Below, piece after piece: positions 16,617-26,083 of a stretch of 64,000 nucleotides of DNA. The notes below the pieces were generated by a model, which saw only the letters and a list, made by a program, of their open reading frames with translations, made no database searches and was not told the DNA's origin. The translations under genes were made by a program, and so were the position numbers. Numbering within the stretch: the first letter of the stretch is position 1; each line of letters opens with the position of its first letter. The DNA lies in the NCBI RefSeq assembly GCF_022819085.1, contig NZ_JALHAG010000011.1:124001-188000 (forward strand). The letters are read 5' to 3'. Source of the stretch: Planococcus ruber (GTDB taxonomy: Bacteria; Bacillota; Bacilli; Bacillales_A; Planococcaceae).

Positions 16617-17540
16617 TCAGTCGCTCCACCAATGCCCCATCTCTTTAAAAGTCACATCCCATAACATCACTTCTCCTTCAATCGTGATCACCAATTCATT
16701 GACTTTTTCCATCGCGGTCTCCGAAGCATTGGCAGAATTCGGCTCTTTATATACGGAGTAAGTGTCTACTTCTTTGCCATCAACAGAAATGTGGATTTGT
16801 CCCGTATCGCTTTTTGCAGCGGCCGGAATTCCGTAATTTAAAGAAAGCAAAATATCTTTTCCGTCTAATTGATAAACAAATTCTGTTGGGCCTTCAGCAT
16901 TTCCGCTATACAAGTTTTTAGCGGGTTCGATTCTTTCTGAGCCTATTTGAAAACGTTGGTCGGGTTCATAAGGAAGGGATCCGGCTTCACTTAGAACCTG
17001 TTCCGGCCCTTCTACCGGAGCCGCCATTTTGCTTAGCAGTTCTGAAAAACCAATCACGGCAAACGAAAAGATTCCGGCCCACAAAAGGATGGCAATGGCC
17101 CTCTTCCCTCTATCTGTATAGCGGGAGCCAAGCTCGTATGCATAAAAACCGATGCTTGCGCCTAAAGTATTTACTAAAGCGTCATCTATATCAAAACTGC
17201 CGAGAAATGTAAGCATCTGCACCGTTTCTAAAATAAGAATACCGCTAAAAAACAAGGCGATGAATGTTGGAAATTTCAAGCGCAGCAGCAACGGGATCAA
17301 GATGCCAAAAGGAATAAAAGCGACTAAATTGCCTAAGTTAAAAAACCAAATGTGGAAATATTTTAAATCCGAGAAATTCGGAAATTTTAGCGCGAGTGTA
17401 TGGGGCATGAGATTAAATTGATATTCCTGAAGTCCTCCTGCTGCTGTCGGCCTTCCAAAGCCAAAGAACATGAAATAGACAATGAGGAGTGAATAGATGG
17501 CCAAGATGGCCCAGATCCTCTTGCGTTGTTTTGTACTCAT
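16617..17540 (-). CDS. VanZ-family membrane protein with C-terminal extension
   Basis: 307 residues. VanZ-like core of five hydrophobic segments in ~1-170, with GFGRPTAAGGLQEYQFNLMPH after the first span and NLGNLVAFIPFGILIPLL. After the last span (SFAVIGFSELL) about 130 residues form a soluble part, probably outside the cell (YSGNAEGPTEFVYQLDGKDILLSLNYG), which VanZ proteins usually lack. VanZ of Enterococcus confers low-level teicoplanin resistance; other members have no fixed role. The start ATG before STKQRKR has only a moderate ribosome site (AGGCTGGA). Confidence 0.75.
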   Translation of the reverse strand: MSTKQRKRIWAILAIYSLLIVYFMFFGFGRPTAAGGLQEYQFNLMPHTLALKFPNFSDLKYFHIWFFNLGNLVAFIPFGILIPLLLRLKFPTFIALFFSGILILETVQMLTFLGSFDIDDALVNTLGASIGFYAYELGSRYTDRGKRAIAILLWAGIFSFAVIGFSELLSKMAAPVEGPEQVLSEAGSLPYEPDQRFQIGSERIEPAKNLYSGNAEGPTEFVYQLDGKDILLSLNYGIPAAAKSDTGQIHISVDGKEVDTYSVYKEPNSANASETAMEKVNELVITIEGEVMLWDVTFKEMGHWWSD

Positions 17541-17717
17541 CAGTTTCCAGCCTTTCTGCACCAAGCCGCCCATAATATTTTCTGAGCTCAACTTGTCTTC
17601 TGCTTATTTCTAAAAATAGCCGATAATATTAAAGAATTTAGCAGGAAAAACCTTAAGATTTTCTTAAATCCCAAATTCAAATGTCATTTCCTCCGTTTTG
17701 CTGCATCCAAATAAAAA

Positions 17718-17739
17718 AAGGCTGCCCGGAGGCAGCCTT
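17718..17739 (-). terminator. terminator of the marR-MMPL operon
   Basis: AAGGCTGCC/GGCAGCCTT with T tract on the minus strand. Confidence 0.85.
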
Positions 17740-17744
17740 TTCGT

Positions 17745-20372
17745 TTAACGTTTCTTTTGTTTATTGCCGAATGGCCACCAGACTCCGCGGTCGAAGGAAA
17801 CTGAAATCGCCGGAATCAGGAGCGGCAGAACAATCAAGCCGTATAGCAGCAAGCCCGTGATGACAATCGTCGCTATTTGCACGAGGCTTAAGACACCTGA
17901 TGGCATCATCGCACCGAATGTACCTGCCAGAATGATAGCTGCTGTAATGATGACTGTCCCCATTTTCGCCATCGATGTTCTCATCGCGTCGCGCACGCTG
18001 ATGCCATTGAATGACTCTTCGCGGAAACGGTCCAACAGGAAGATCGAATAATCGACTCCAAGCGCAACGAGCATCACGAAGCCGAAGAATGGCACTGCCC
18101 AGCTGATGCCGTCATAGCCAAGGCCGTTGACGAAAATCAGTTCCGCAATGGAAATGGATGTGTAATAGGTCAGCAACAACGACCCGATCATGTAGAGCGG
18201 CATGATCAACGAACGGAAGAGGATCGCCAATACGACAAACAAGCTGATCAACATGATCGTCACAGTGTTGGTGAAGTCATTGGAAGATACATCTTGAAGA
18301 TCGCTGTTGATGCTTGAAATTCCGCTGAACGCAATTTCTGCATCTTCAAGCGGCGTGTTTTTCGCACTCCGTTCTACCGCCTCTTTAATGTTAGCCGTTG
18401 TTTCGATCGCTTCATGGGAATAAGGGTCGTCCGACAGAATGACTTCCATCGTCACCCCAGTCCCTTCTGCAAATGTATAGCGGTCTAATACTTGTTCGAA
18501 ATCTTCGCTTTCAAGAGTGCCTTCCGGGATGAACAAGCCTGTATCGCGAACCGTCTCGCTATCGCTCATTGCCTGCATCATTTCGACAGCTTCCGATAGT
18601 CCATCTTCAATTTCTCCCAAGCCGCTATTTGCAGCGCTGATGCCTTCTGAGAGCTGGGCAATGCCTGCTCCAAGTTCTCCCGCTTGGTCGGCCGCACCTT
18701 CCAGCCCTTGCTGGATTTGGGTAAGTCCCCCGCTAATTTGCGATAAGGCGCCAACGGTCTGCTGGATATTGCCGGTCGCCTGCAATCCTTGCGTCACTTG
18801 GCCAAGCTGTCCGTTCAGCTGCGCGAGGCTCGCTGCTGCATCGCCCAGGCCGCCTGCTCCGCCGGTTTGGCCGCTAACGCCAGATAGGCCGTTTTCGATC
18901 TCCGTCAGGCCGGATTGAACTTCCCCGAGGCCGTCGCGGGCTTCCGTTAATCCATCAGCCAATAAGCCGAGCTGTTCATCCACATACAATTCGTTAATCA
19001 CTTCGCCGGTTGGGCGCGTAATGGCGCGGACGCTTTCAACGCCGTCCACTTTTTCGATTTCTCTGCTCAACGCTTCGAAATAAGGAACGGTCGTTTCATC
19101 CACTAACGATTCGTCCGATTTGACGACCACTTCCACCGGCAAAGAATCCCCTTTGCCGAAGCCTTTTTCAATAGCGCGCAGCCCTTTCACCGATTCGTAT
19201 TCCGAACCGATTTCATCTACCGTGTTAAACGACAGCGAGTTGTTATACGTAAACAGCAGCGGTACCGTAATGACCGCTACGACTAGCATCGACAACAACG
19301 GACGGTTGATGGACAGTTTGCTCATCGCAATCCAAAGATTGCTGTCTTTATGGGCAGCCGATTTTTTCGCCGGCCAGAATAATTTCTCTTTTAGCAACGC
19401 CATAAAAAACGGTACGACTGTGAATAAAACCAGAAGCAGCACAAAAATGCCGACCGCCACTGCAACAGCGGATTTAAAAATCGGGAATTCCGCAAACCCG
19501 ATAGCGAAGAAACCGATAAACACGGCGATTCCGCTGATCAGCAGTGTTCTGCCCGCTGTTTTATACGTATTGATGATCGATTCTTCAACGCCATGCCCTG
19601 CAGCCAATTCCTCTTTATAGCGGCTCAGCAGCAGGATGCAGTAGTCCGTCCCGATTCCGAAAAGAATCGCGACCAGGAATATCTGCGTATAGTTCGATAC
19701 CGGGAAACCAAACCAATCGATGAAAAAGGCCACGATGGATTGGCTCAACAAATAGGAAATGCCGACTGCAACAAGCGGAATGAACGGCGTCACAATCGAA
19801 CGGAATACAGCAAGCAACAGACCGAAGATCAAGATGACCGTAATGACTTCTGTCCGTTTCAATCCTTCCTGCGCACTAATGTTGACATCATTATTAATAA
19901 TGGCTTCGCCTGTAATGTACGCTGTTAAATCATCCGGAAGGATCGATTCACGGATTTCATCCGCTACCTCGTTTACTTCTTCATCGTTTCCATCGACCGT
20001 CACCGGAATCAAGACCGTTTTCTGGTCTTCTGAAATCAATTGTTCTTCCAGTTCCGGGCTTTCTACCGGATTTAATACACCCGTAATCGGATCGCCCAAT
20101 GCCTCAATTTCCGAAGCCATGGAAGAAAGCGAGTCTCTCATGCTTTCATCCAAATCTTCGTCCAGATCAATGACTAAGGAAATCGTCTGTTCAGCGGCCC
20201 CCGCCTCTGACAGGATCGTAGCTGCCAGTTGAGAAGATGCTTCCTCAGAAAGCTGGAACGACCCGGCTTCTTCGGCCTGCTCCGTTAAGTTCGGGGCGAG
20301 CAAAAACAAAGCTGCCGTCAAGGCGATCATGACAATCGTGATCGGCCATTTCAATTTCAATACCGTTCTCAT
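17745..20372 (-). CDS. MMPL/RND-family exporter (YdfJ-like)
   Basis: 875 residues, with two halves each of one span, a large outside loop and five spans. Family motifs GIGTDYCILLLSRYKEEL and GVDYSIFLLDRFREES lie in the two halves. The second outside loop is expanded with Gly/Ala-rich heptads (GLTEARDGLGEVQSGLTEIENGL ... is one stretch near 470-610), which predict a coiled-coil. Related proteins export lipids or drugs using the proton gradient. It starts directly after the MarR gene stop, so it is the regulated target of that repressor. Confidence 0.88.
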   Translation of the reverse strand: MRTVLKLKWPITIVMIALTAALFLLAPNLTEQAEEAGSFQLSEEASSQLAATILSEAGAAEQTISLVIDLDEDLDESMRDSLSSMASEIEALGDPITGVLNPVESPELEEQLISEDQKTVLIPVTVDGNDEEVNEVADEIRESILPDDLTAYITGEAIINNDVNISAQEGLKRTEVITVILIFGLLLAVFRSIVTPFIPLVAVGISYLLSQSIVAFFIDWFGFPVSNYTQIFLVAILFGIGTDYCILLLSRYKEELAAGHGVEESIINTYKTAGRTLLISGIAVFIGFFAIGFAEFPIFKSAVAVAVGIFVLLLVLFTVVPFFMALLKEKLFWPAKKSAAHKDSNLWIAMSKLSINRPLLSMLVVAVITVPLLFTYNNSLSFNTVDEIGSEYESVKGLRAIEKGFGKGDSLPVEVVVKSDESLVDETTVPYFEALSREIEKVDGVESVRAITRPTGEVINELYVDEQLGLLADGLTEARDGLGEVQSGLTEIENGLSGVSGQTGGAGGLGDAAASLAQLNGQLGQVTQGLQATGNIQQTVGALSQISGGLTQIQQGLEGAADQAGELGAGIAQLSEGISAANSGLGEIEDGLSEAVEMMQAMSDSETVRDTGLFIPEGTLESEDFEQVLDRYTFAEGTGVTMEVILSDDPYSHEAIETTANIKEAVERSAKNTPLEDAEIAFSGISSINSDLQDVSSNDFTNTVTIMLISLFVVLAILFRSLIMPLYMIGSLLLTYYTSISIAELIFVNGLGYDGISWAVPFFGFVMLVALGVDYSIFLLDRFREESFNGISVRDAMRTSMAKMGTVIITAAIILAGTFGAMMPSGVLSLVQIATIVITGLLLYGLIVLPLLIPAISVSFDRGVWWPFGNKQKKR

Positions 20373-20825
20373 CTATTCCACTCCATCCATTTTGATAATA
20401 TGTCTCAGTTTCCGAAAAAACGACAAGAACTGTTCGATTTCCTCGTCTTCAATATTCCGGGCTAAAAGGTTTTCAATATATTCATTTACCGCCTTATCCG
20501 ATTTCATAAGGATCTCTTTTCCCTTATCGGTCAGTTCGATAAACTTCTCTCTTCGATCTTTTTGATCCTCTTGGACAATTCGGATCACTTCTTTTTGAAG
20601 CAGCTTTTTAATCCGGCTGGAAATGGCGCTTTTATGCACCGACTGCAAAACGGCCAGCCTGCTCGAAGTGGTTTTCCCTTCTTTGCCGATCAGCTTCAGC
20701 ATTTGCAGCTGTTCCGGAGAATATTCTTTCCAAAGCGGATTATCGACGCCTTTAATGACTTTTTCCGTTCCGTAAAACATCACTTCCTGAAAAAGATCCA
20801 CGGCTTCTTTTATTCGGTCATCCAA
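20373..20825 (-). CDS. MarR-family transcriptional regulator
   Basis: 150 residues. Winged helix with SRLAVLQSVHKSAISSRIKKLLQKEVIRIVQEDQKDRREKFIELTDKGKEIL (about 50-105), ending in the dimer helix. Start is TTG with SD AGGGGGTGA. MarR proteins bind as dimers to palindromes and release DNA on ligand binding. Its promoter region carries a large palindrome, so autoregulation and control of the MMPL exporter are likely. Confidence 0.88.
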   Translation of the reverse strand: MDDRIKEAVDLFQEVMFYGTEKVIKGVDNPLWKEYSPEQLQMLKLIGKEGKTTSSRLAVLQSVHKSAISSRIKKLLQKEVIRIVQEDQKDRREKFIELTDKGKEILMKSDKAVNEYIENLLARNIEDEEIEQFLSFFRKLRHIIKMDGVE

Positions 20826-20882
20826 CTAGTTCACCCCCTAAACCAATACTTTTAGTTTAGGGGGTAGACTAGTTCGAGTCAA
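20824..20882 (-). promoter_or_regulatory. promoter and palindromic operator of marR-MMPL
   Basis: Minus-strand -35 TTGACT (20877-20882) and -10 TAAACT (20854-20859), 17 bases apart. A perfect 10-bp inverted repeat CCCCCTAAAC/GTTTAGGGGG (20834-20864) covers the -10 and the ribosome site, with outer arms AACTAGT/ACTAGTT (20824-20874). Confidence 0.75.
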
Positions 20883-20903
20883 GCAATATACTCTATAGAA
20901 AAA

Positions 20904-20931
20904 TCCCAGAAGGCACGGCGGCCATCTGGGA
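20904..20931 (-). terminator. terminator of the AI-2E family gene
   Basis: TCCCAGA/TCTGGGA stem with further GGC/GCC pairs and a T-rich tail on the minus strand. Confidence 0.7.
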
Positions 20932-20936
20932 CTCTT

Positions 20937-22016
20937 TTAAACTTCTTTTGTTGCGGTACGACGAATTTCCTGTCTGCGTGCATAAATATTTTTTGCGATT
21001 GTTTTAATAACCGCGTAAACCGGAATAGCGAGAATAATCCCCCATAATCCGGCAATATTCCCAGCTGCTAAAATTAGGGTAATAACCGTAAGCGGGTGAA
21101 CATCCAGCGATTTCCCCATGACATTCGGCGTAATGAAATTGCTCTCAATCTGCTGGGCGACAAGCATGATAATGGCTACATAAACGGCCATGATCGGATC
21201 TTGTACGAGTGCAATAACGATAGCCGGGAAGACCGCAATATACGGCCCTAAAAACGGGATGACGTTGGTCACCATACCGATCAGCGCCAGCAATAACGCA
21301 TAATCCAAGCCGATGATCAGATAGCCGATCAGCAGCATAACCCCTACAAGGAAACTGACGAATAGCTGCCCTTGAATATAAGCTTGCAGCGTTTCATCTA
21401 TATCACTCATAGTTTTGCGAATCCAGGTTTTGCGCTCTCCTTTAAAGAATCCGGCGATAAAAGGAGCGAACTTCTCATGATCCAACAACAGATAGATCAA
21501 GAAGAATGGAACGAGCACCAACGTAACGACGCCCGATACAAAACTTGCCAGGAACGAAATGACCCAGCCGCCGATATTGCTGGCAAACTCTCCGACACGC
21601 CCTTGCAGCCCATTGATCTGCTCTTCAATGGAATCCGGCAGCCGGTCCCGCTGATCAAATAAGTACATGCCGTAATCTTCTACATCTTCGATGATTGCAG
21701 GTGCATTATCAACCAAAGAATTGACCTGCTTTGTCACCATTGGGCCGATCATCACATAAAACAGATAAAATACGAGAACGATTAATAGGATAATCGTAAG
21801 GACGCCCGCCCATCGGGGAAATTTTCTCTTCTCTAAAAAGTGCAGGATTGGCCGGCTTAAGTAGAAAAGGACTCCACCAAGCAATAGCGGCACAAATACA
21901 GTTTGGGCAATGATGAATAACGGATCAAATATGGATTGGACTTCGATGAATAATCGGATGATTACTAAAGTTAATATAATTCCAACCCCTACTTGAAACC
22001 ATAATTTATTTGTCAA
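20937..22016 (-). CDS. AI-2E family transporter (UPF0118/PerM type)
   Basis: 359 residues. Three spans, a ~90-residue soluble loop, then five spans ending VIKTIAKNIYARR. Signature stretches are TNVIPFLGPYIAVFPAIVIAL and QQIESNFITPNVMGKSLDVHPLTVI. Members are exporters or ion antiporters; one branch exports autoinducer-2, others Na+ or protons, and the branch is not decidable here. Start is TTG after AGGAAGTGA. A paralogue lies at 45-46 kb. Confidence 0.88.
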   Translation of the reverse strand: MTNKLWFQVGVGIILTLVIIRLFIEVQSIFDPLFIIAQTVFVPLLLGGVLFYLSRPILHFLEKRKFPRWAGVLTIILLIVLVFYLFYVMIGPMVTKQVNSLVDNAPAIIEDVEDYGMYLFDQRDRLPDSIEEQINGLQGRVGEFASNIGGWVISFLASFVSGVVTLVLVPFFLIYLLLDHEKFAPFIAGFFKGERKTWIRKTMSDIDETLQAYIQGQLFVSFLVGVMLLIGYLIIGLDYALLLALIGMVTNVIPFLGPYIAVFPAIVIALVQDPIMAVYVAIIMLVAQQIESNFITPNVMGKSLDVHPLTVITLILAAGNIAGLWGIILAIPVYAVIKTIAKNIYARRQEIRRTATKEV

Positions 22017-22118
22017 AGCGGTTCACTTCCTTTCTTCTATACGTGTATACCCAGTTTACCATGAAATATCAATTTATATTTCTGTCCGCCCGAACTTTTC
22101 GAGCCGCTATGCGTCCCG

Positions 22119-22124
22119 TATAAT
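22119..22124 (+). promoter_or_regulatory. -10 box upstream of uppP
   Basis: A perfect TATAAT 35 bases in front of the start; the -35 region (TTTTCG) is weak. Confidence 0.45.
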
Positions 22125-22158
22125 AGGCGAATGATGAAATTTTTGGAGGACTTATTCT

Positions 22159-22989
22159 ATGGACCAATTATGGCTAACAATTAAATTTTTACTGCTCGGG
22201 CTTTTCCAAGGATTGACCGAGCCAATCCCTGTCTCTTCAAGCGGTCATCTGCTGATTGCCCAATACTTTTTGGGCGTGGAAATTGAAGGAAGCAACTCGA
22301 CATTCGCTCTTTTAGTGAACAGCGCATCCTTAATTGCGGTCTTGATCGTTTACCGCAAGGATATTAAACGGCTGGTGATAAATGGGCTAAGCTATTTCAA
22401 AGTGAAAAATGAAGAAACGAAACGCGACTTTATGTTTGTTGTGTACTTAGTGGTTGCGACAATTCCAGCAGGTCTGATAGGGGTGCTTTTCCAAGAAAAG
22501 ATTGATGCTAACCTTTCAACCGTTGTAACGGTCAGCTGCACATTAATCATTACAGGGGTTGGCCTCTGGCTGATCCGCAACATGCATGGCCAGCGCAAAG
22601 ACGGCCAGATGACTATGAAGGATGCCGTCATTATCGGCTGCGCGCAAGCCGTGGCATTGATTCCGGGAATCAGCCGGAGCGGAGCCACAATTGTGGCCGC
22701 GATGGCACGCGGAATTAATCAAGAGACGGCATTGCGTTTTTCTTTCCTGTTGTTTATTCCGATCAGTTTTGGCGGGGCCATGCTAAGCTTTACCGACATT
22801 TTGAATGCCGATAACTTGGCAGAGATGGCGGTTCCTTATACGGTCGCTTTCCTCGGCTCGCTTGTCGCCACGTATTTTTCATTAAAATGGTTTATGAATA
22901 TCATGGCAAAAGGAAAATTGAGATATTTTGCCCTCTATTGCTTCATTGTCGGGCCGCTTGTCCTGCTCGCTTGGTATTTGATGAACTAA
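22159..22989 (+). CDS. uppP: undecaprenyl-diphosphatase UppP (BacA family)
   Basis: 276 residues, eight membrane segments. Active-site motifs are [15 protein letters not shown] (about 17-31, glutamate and SSSGH) and [10 protein letters not shown] (about 170-180). It dephosphorylates undecaprenyl diphosphate on the outer face of the membrane, recycling the lipid carrier for peptidoglycan and teichoic acid; extra copies give bacitracin tolerance. It has PIPVSSSGH rather than the common FLPVSSTGH. SD TTGGAGGACTT. The only plus-strand gene of its neighbourhood. Confidence 0.95.
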   Translation: MDQLWLTIKFLLLGLFQGLTEPIPVSSSGHLLIAQYFLGVEIEGSNSTFALLVNSASLIAVLIVYRKDIKRLVINGLSYFKVKNEETKRDFMFVVYLVVATIPAGLIGVLFQEKIDANLSTVVTVSCTLIITGVGLWLIRNMHGQRKDGQMTMKDAVIIGCAQAVALIPGISRSGATIVAAMARGINQETALRFSFLLFIPISFGGAMLSFTDILNADNLAEMAVPYTVAFLGSLVATYFSLKWFMNIMAKGKLRYFALYCFIVGPLVLLAWYLMN

Positions 22990-22991
22990 AA

Positions 22992-23022
22992 AACAGCATC
23001 CGCATTGCTTGCGGATGCTGTT
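22992..23022. terminator. bidirectional terminator between uppP and the CAP protein gene
   Basis: AACAGCATCCGC/GCGGATGCTGTT stem, A and T runs on both sides. Confidence 0.9.
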
Positions 23023-23054
23023 TTTTCATTTTTGCTCATAGCAGCTTTATACAA

Positions 23055-24188
23055 CTACCGGTTAAAAAAGTTCTCTGTGTAATAGGGCTGGTTTTCACTA
23101 TTGTAAGCGACGCCTATTCCCAAATAGCCGAAATCACGCTTCACGATATTTTCCCGGTGCCCGGCTGAATTCATTAAGCCCTCATGGGCGAAAATGCTGT
23201 TGTACTGTCCATAGGCCAAATTTTCGCCTGCCACAAAGAACGTGATGCCGTCATCGCCCATCCGGTCAAACGGCGACTGGCCGGCCAAATTGGTATGGCT
23301 GAAATAATCGTTCTCTGCCATGTCCTGGCTGTGTTTGCGCCCTGTACCGCGCGCGGTTTCATCCCATTTCAATAGAGGAAGTTCCCTTTGGATGCGGGCT
23401 GAGTTGGTCAATTCGAACAACAGGAACTCATAGCCTTCTTTCAATTCCTTATCCGGCTCCGCATAGATGTCGGGCCGCTTCGCTTCAAGTTTCTCATCGA
23501 TCACTTGGATAGCTGTGACCGTATTTTCTTCATGTATATCATAAAAAACCGTAATATAGAGATGGTTTACTTTAAACATATCGTACTCATTCCGTGTATC
23601 AAGAATGTATTGCACATTGCCTTTTTGAAGGCTCTTTAACGGCTTCCCAAAGGCAGCTCTGACCGCTTCCCGATCCGAAGCCATCGTAATCCCTTTGGTA
23701 GAAGAAATCAGGTCCTGATTTGTAAACATGCCGTTGACCTGGCCCTTATCATTATAAGAAAGAAGCATGTAGTTCTGATAATCTTGATGATAGCTATGCC
23801 AGTCGGTGCCATACTCATTTCGCATCAAGCGCAACGGTAAGCCCACAATCGCCTGTGCTTCTTCTTTGGACATTCCGAGCGTAATATTATGGATCGCAAC
23901 TAATGATTCCGTTCCTTCAAGCTCCGGCTTATCCACTTGCTCCGGCATCTCCGCCGAACTTTGGCCGACAAAAGTCTGCAATTGCCCGCCGATATCTGCG
24001 GTGAATTCTTTTGCTTGATCGACCGCTTTCGTAATGGAAGGATTCCCGGCCACTTGTTCAATCATTTCATCAATCGACTCTAAAAAACTGACATCCACAT
24101 ACTCACTGGCTTTTTCTTCCCACAATGGCCGTGCGAAAAAAAGAAGCACCAGCAAGACAACCAACCAAAAAACTTTTCGCACGCGCAT
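23055..24188 (-). CDS. CAP/SCP-domain protein with CAP-associated N-terminal domain (YlbC-like)
   Basis: 377 residues. A signal anchor (LVVLLVLLFFARPLW, 9-24) is followed by a CAP-associated domain (SLVAIHNITLGMSKEEAQAIVGLPLRLMRNEYGTDW..., about 90-235) and a C-terminal CAP domain (ELTNSARIQRELPLLKWD, HSQDMAENDYFSHTN, GENLAYGQ, NSAGHRENIV). The CAP residues of the ligand cavity are conserved. Extracytoplasmic; bacterial members are little understood. ATG chosen five bases after GGAG; an immediately preceding GTG is possible. Confidence 0.88.
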   Translation of the reverse strand: MRVRKVFWLVVLLVLLFFARPLWEEKASEYVDVSFLESIDEMIEQVAGNPSITKAVDQAKEFTADIGGQLQTFVGQSSAEMPEQVDKPELEGTESLVAIHNITLGMSKEEAQAIVGLPLRLMRNEYGTDWHSYHQDYQNYMLLSYNDKGQVNGMFTNQDLISSTKGITMASDREAVRAAFGKPLKSLQKGNVQYILDTRNEYDMFKVNHLYITVFYDIHEENTVTAIQVIDEKLEAKRPDIYAEPDKELKEGYEFLLFELTNSARIQRELPLLKWDETARGTGRKHSQDMAENDYFSHTNLAGQSPFDRMGDDGITFFVAGENLAYGQYNSIFAHEGLMNSAGHRENIVKRDFGYLGIGVAYNSENQPYYTENFFNR

Positions 24189-24253
24189 CACCTCTCCATC
24201 AGTTTAATCGCAAAACCCTATTCAATAAAGCAAAAAGAATTTCTCGAAAAAGA

Positions 24254-24282
24254 AAAGCCTCTTTGCATTCGCAAATGGCTTT
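24254..24282 (-). terminator. terminator of the unknown membrane protein gene
   Basis: AAAGCC/GGCTTT with inner TTTGC/GCAAA pairs and T-rich tail on the minus strand. Confidence 0.6.
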
Positions 24283-24290
24283 CCGTTCAA

Positions 24291-25970
24291 TCAATTGACT
24301 CCTTCAATCACCAATTCCTTCACCGGCAGGAAGATATCGCCTGTCTGGAAATAAGTCATATTCACTTGATCATTCTCCTTCAAATAGATGGCTAACGGCA
24401 CATTTTCAGAAGAGACGATGTAGTTGGTTCCATCTTCAAGCAAGAACGAAACGGAAGTGAAATCCCTGACCTGTTCTTTAAATACCCGCTCTACTACTCC
24501 AGAAGTTTTTGCTTCTTCCGCTTCAGAACTTCCGTCTACTGTACTGCCGCCTCTTTGCAACGCGGTCTTATAGAGTTTCAATGCCTCATTTGGCGTTCCT
24601 GCGTAAACGGAGATCTCCGGATTTGCTGCTGAAACGATAAAATAGTTTTGTAGGAAACCGTTTGAATCGAGAACCGGCGTCAACCAGCTAGCTTCCCCGT
24701 AGAAGTTATAGAGGACCGGCATTTCACCAGACCACTCCTTCTCGATAAATTGCTTTTCAATGATTTGCAAATTCCCTTGCGAGTCCATATAGGAATCTTC
24801 CAGACTTCCTGTAAAATAAGTCGATTCCCCGCTGCGGGCATTCGTCAATGAATAGCCCAGCATCGAATCCACGCCTTCTTTCGGACTTGTGAAATCGGTG
24901 AAATAATACATCTCGCCATCAGCGTCAAAAATCGGGCTGACATTCGCTTCTGTGCCTTCATCCGAAGGAAGCTTCACGTCTTTTTTGCCGAATTTGCTGT
25001 TCCAAAAACCATGTACATAGTTCCCGTAGTAGCTGTTCTCCAAACTCACCGATTCCGGCGAAACGGCTCCATCGATAAATGCGGGTACGTCTTCCAGTTT
25101 ATACGTAATGCTTTCCCCGGAAGATGGATCGATTGCGACAATTCCTTTTACATCAAAGCCGTTTCTAGCAGTGACGAAATCACCGTATGACCGGATATAG
25201 TATGGCTTGCCCTCATCATCTACTTCCAACTGAACTTCTCCATAGAAAATTGCTTCCGGATTTTCCAAACGCATATGGCGCTCAATGTTTTTATTGAAAT
25301 AAGAAGAAGGCGTATAGCTCATTTCAGATTGGATGAATTTTGGATTAGCTGATGCATCTGTTGCACTCATAGTGAAATAACCCGGGGTGACATCCGCGTT
25401 CCACCATTTAAAGAAACCCGAAAATTCGACTGGCGCAATATAAACGAATTCTTCGTTCACTTTCTGTACTTGCAGCTGCCCCAATTCATAGTAGCTCGTA
25501 TTTGGCACTTGTCCAAATGCTTTCTTCATCTTATTTCGTGCAAATTTTGGCGGTACGCTGGCTGGAGTCTGTGTTTCATCAAATGCTTCGATTTCCACTT
25601 CCTCATCCATCTCCACCATTTTAAATTTCTCATCTGCATTTAAGAGCGGCGCTGCAAATAGATAGGCTGCAAACAAGAGTGTGGCACCGAACAAAACGCT
25701 TTTTGCTTTTTGTTCCAACCCTTTTGAAAATAATGCGCCAAGGCCGGCTGCTACTGCGAGCACGGGCCAAAGCGACGTTAAATTCCGGTCAATATTGAGG
25801 AAATAATAAGCGAGCGCAATAACGATTGCCCCAATCACTGCAGTAAACAAAAGTGCCGGGACTACTAATGACTTGCCCTTTTCCTCTTCCCCTTTTGCAC
25901 CGGTTAACGGAACAATGATAACAGCGGCTGCGATTGCAACAACCACTGAAAATAATAAAATACTTCCCAT
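24291..25970 (-). CDS. large membrane-anchored protein of unknown function
   Basis: 559 residues. Four hydrophobic segments in the first ~125 residues, then about 430 residues of mainly beta-type soluble sequence, presumably outside the cell (ARNKMKKAFGQVPNTSYYELGQLQVQK..., many YFT, YYIRSYGDF and SSGESITYKLEDVP-like strands). A last segment (VVERVFKEQVRDFTSV...) resembles a small OB-like fold. I recognise no family with certainty. ATG chosen after GAGGAG; monocistronic between terminators. Confidence 0.75.
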   Translation of the reverse strand: MGSILLFSVVVAIAAAVIIVPLTGAKGEEEKGKSLVVPALLFTAVIGAIVIALAYYFLNIDRNLTSLWPVLAVAAGLGALFSKGLEQKAKSVLFGATLLFAAYLFAAPLLNADEKFKMVEMDEEVEIEAFDETQTPASVPPKFARNKMKKAFGQVPNTSYYELGQLQVQKVNEEFVYIAPVEFSGFFKWWNADVTPGYFTMSATDASANPKFIQSEMSYTPSSYFNKNIERHMRLENPEAIFYGEVQLEVDDEGKPYYIRSYGDFVTARNGFDVKGIVAIDPSSGESITYKLEDVPAFIDGAVSPESVSLENSYYGNYVHGFWNSKFGKKDVKLPSDEGTEANVSPIFDADGEMYYFTDFTSPKEGVDSMLGYSLTNARSGESTYFTGSLEDSYMDSQGNLQIIEKQFIEKEWSGEMPVLYNFYGEASWLTPVLDSNGFLQNYFIVSAANPEISVYAGTPNEALKLYKTALQRGGSTVDGSSEAEEAKTSGVVERVFKEQVRDFTSVSFLLEDGTNYIVSSENVPLAIYLKENDQVNMTYFQTGDIFLPVKELVIEGVN

Positions 25971-26050
25971 AACGAATTCTCCTCTATACTTGCTGATTTC
26001 TTGATACCTTTTATACGATTCAATCATCTAAAAGTTTCAACCAAACAAAA

Positions 26051-26073
26051 AGCGGCCGATAGGCTCAGCCGCC
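26051..26073 (-). terminator. terminator of the nitronate monooxygenase gene
   Basis: GCGGC/GCCGC stem with AGGCT-rich loop and a T5 tail on the minus strand. Confidence 0.6.
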
Positions 26074-26083
26074 AAAACAAAAC

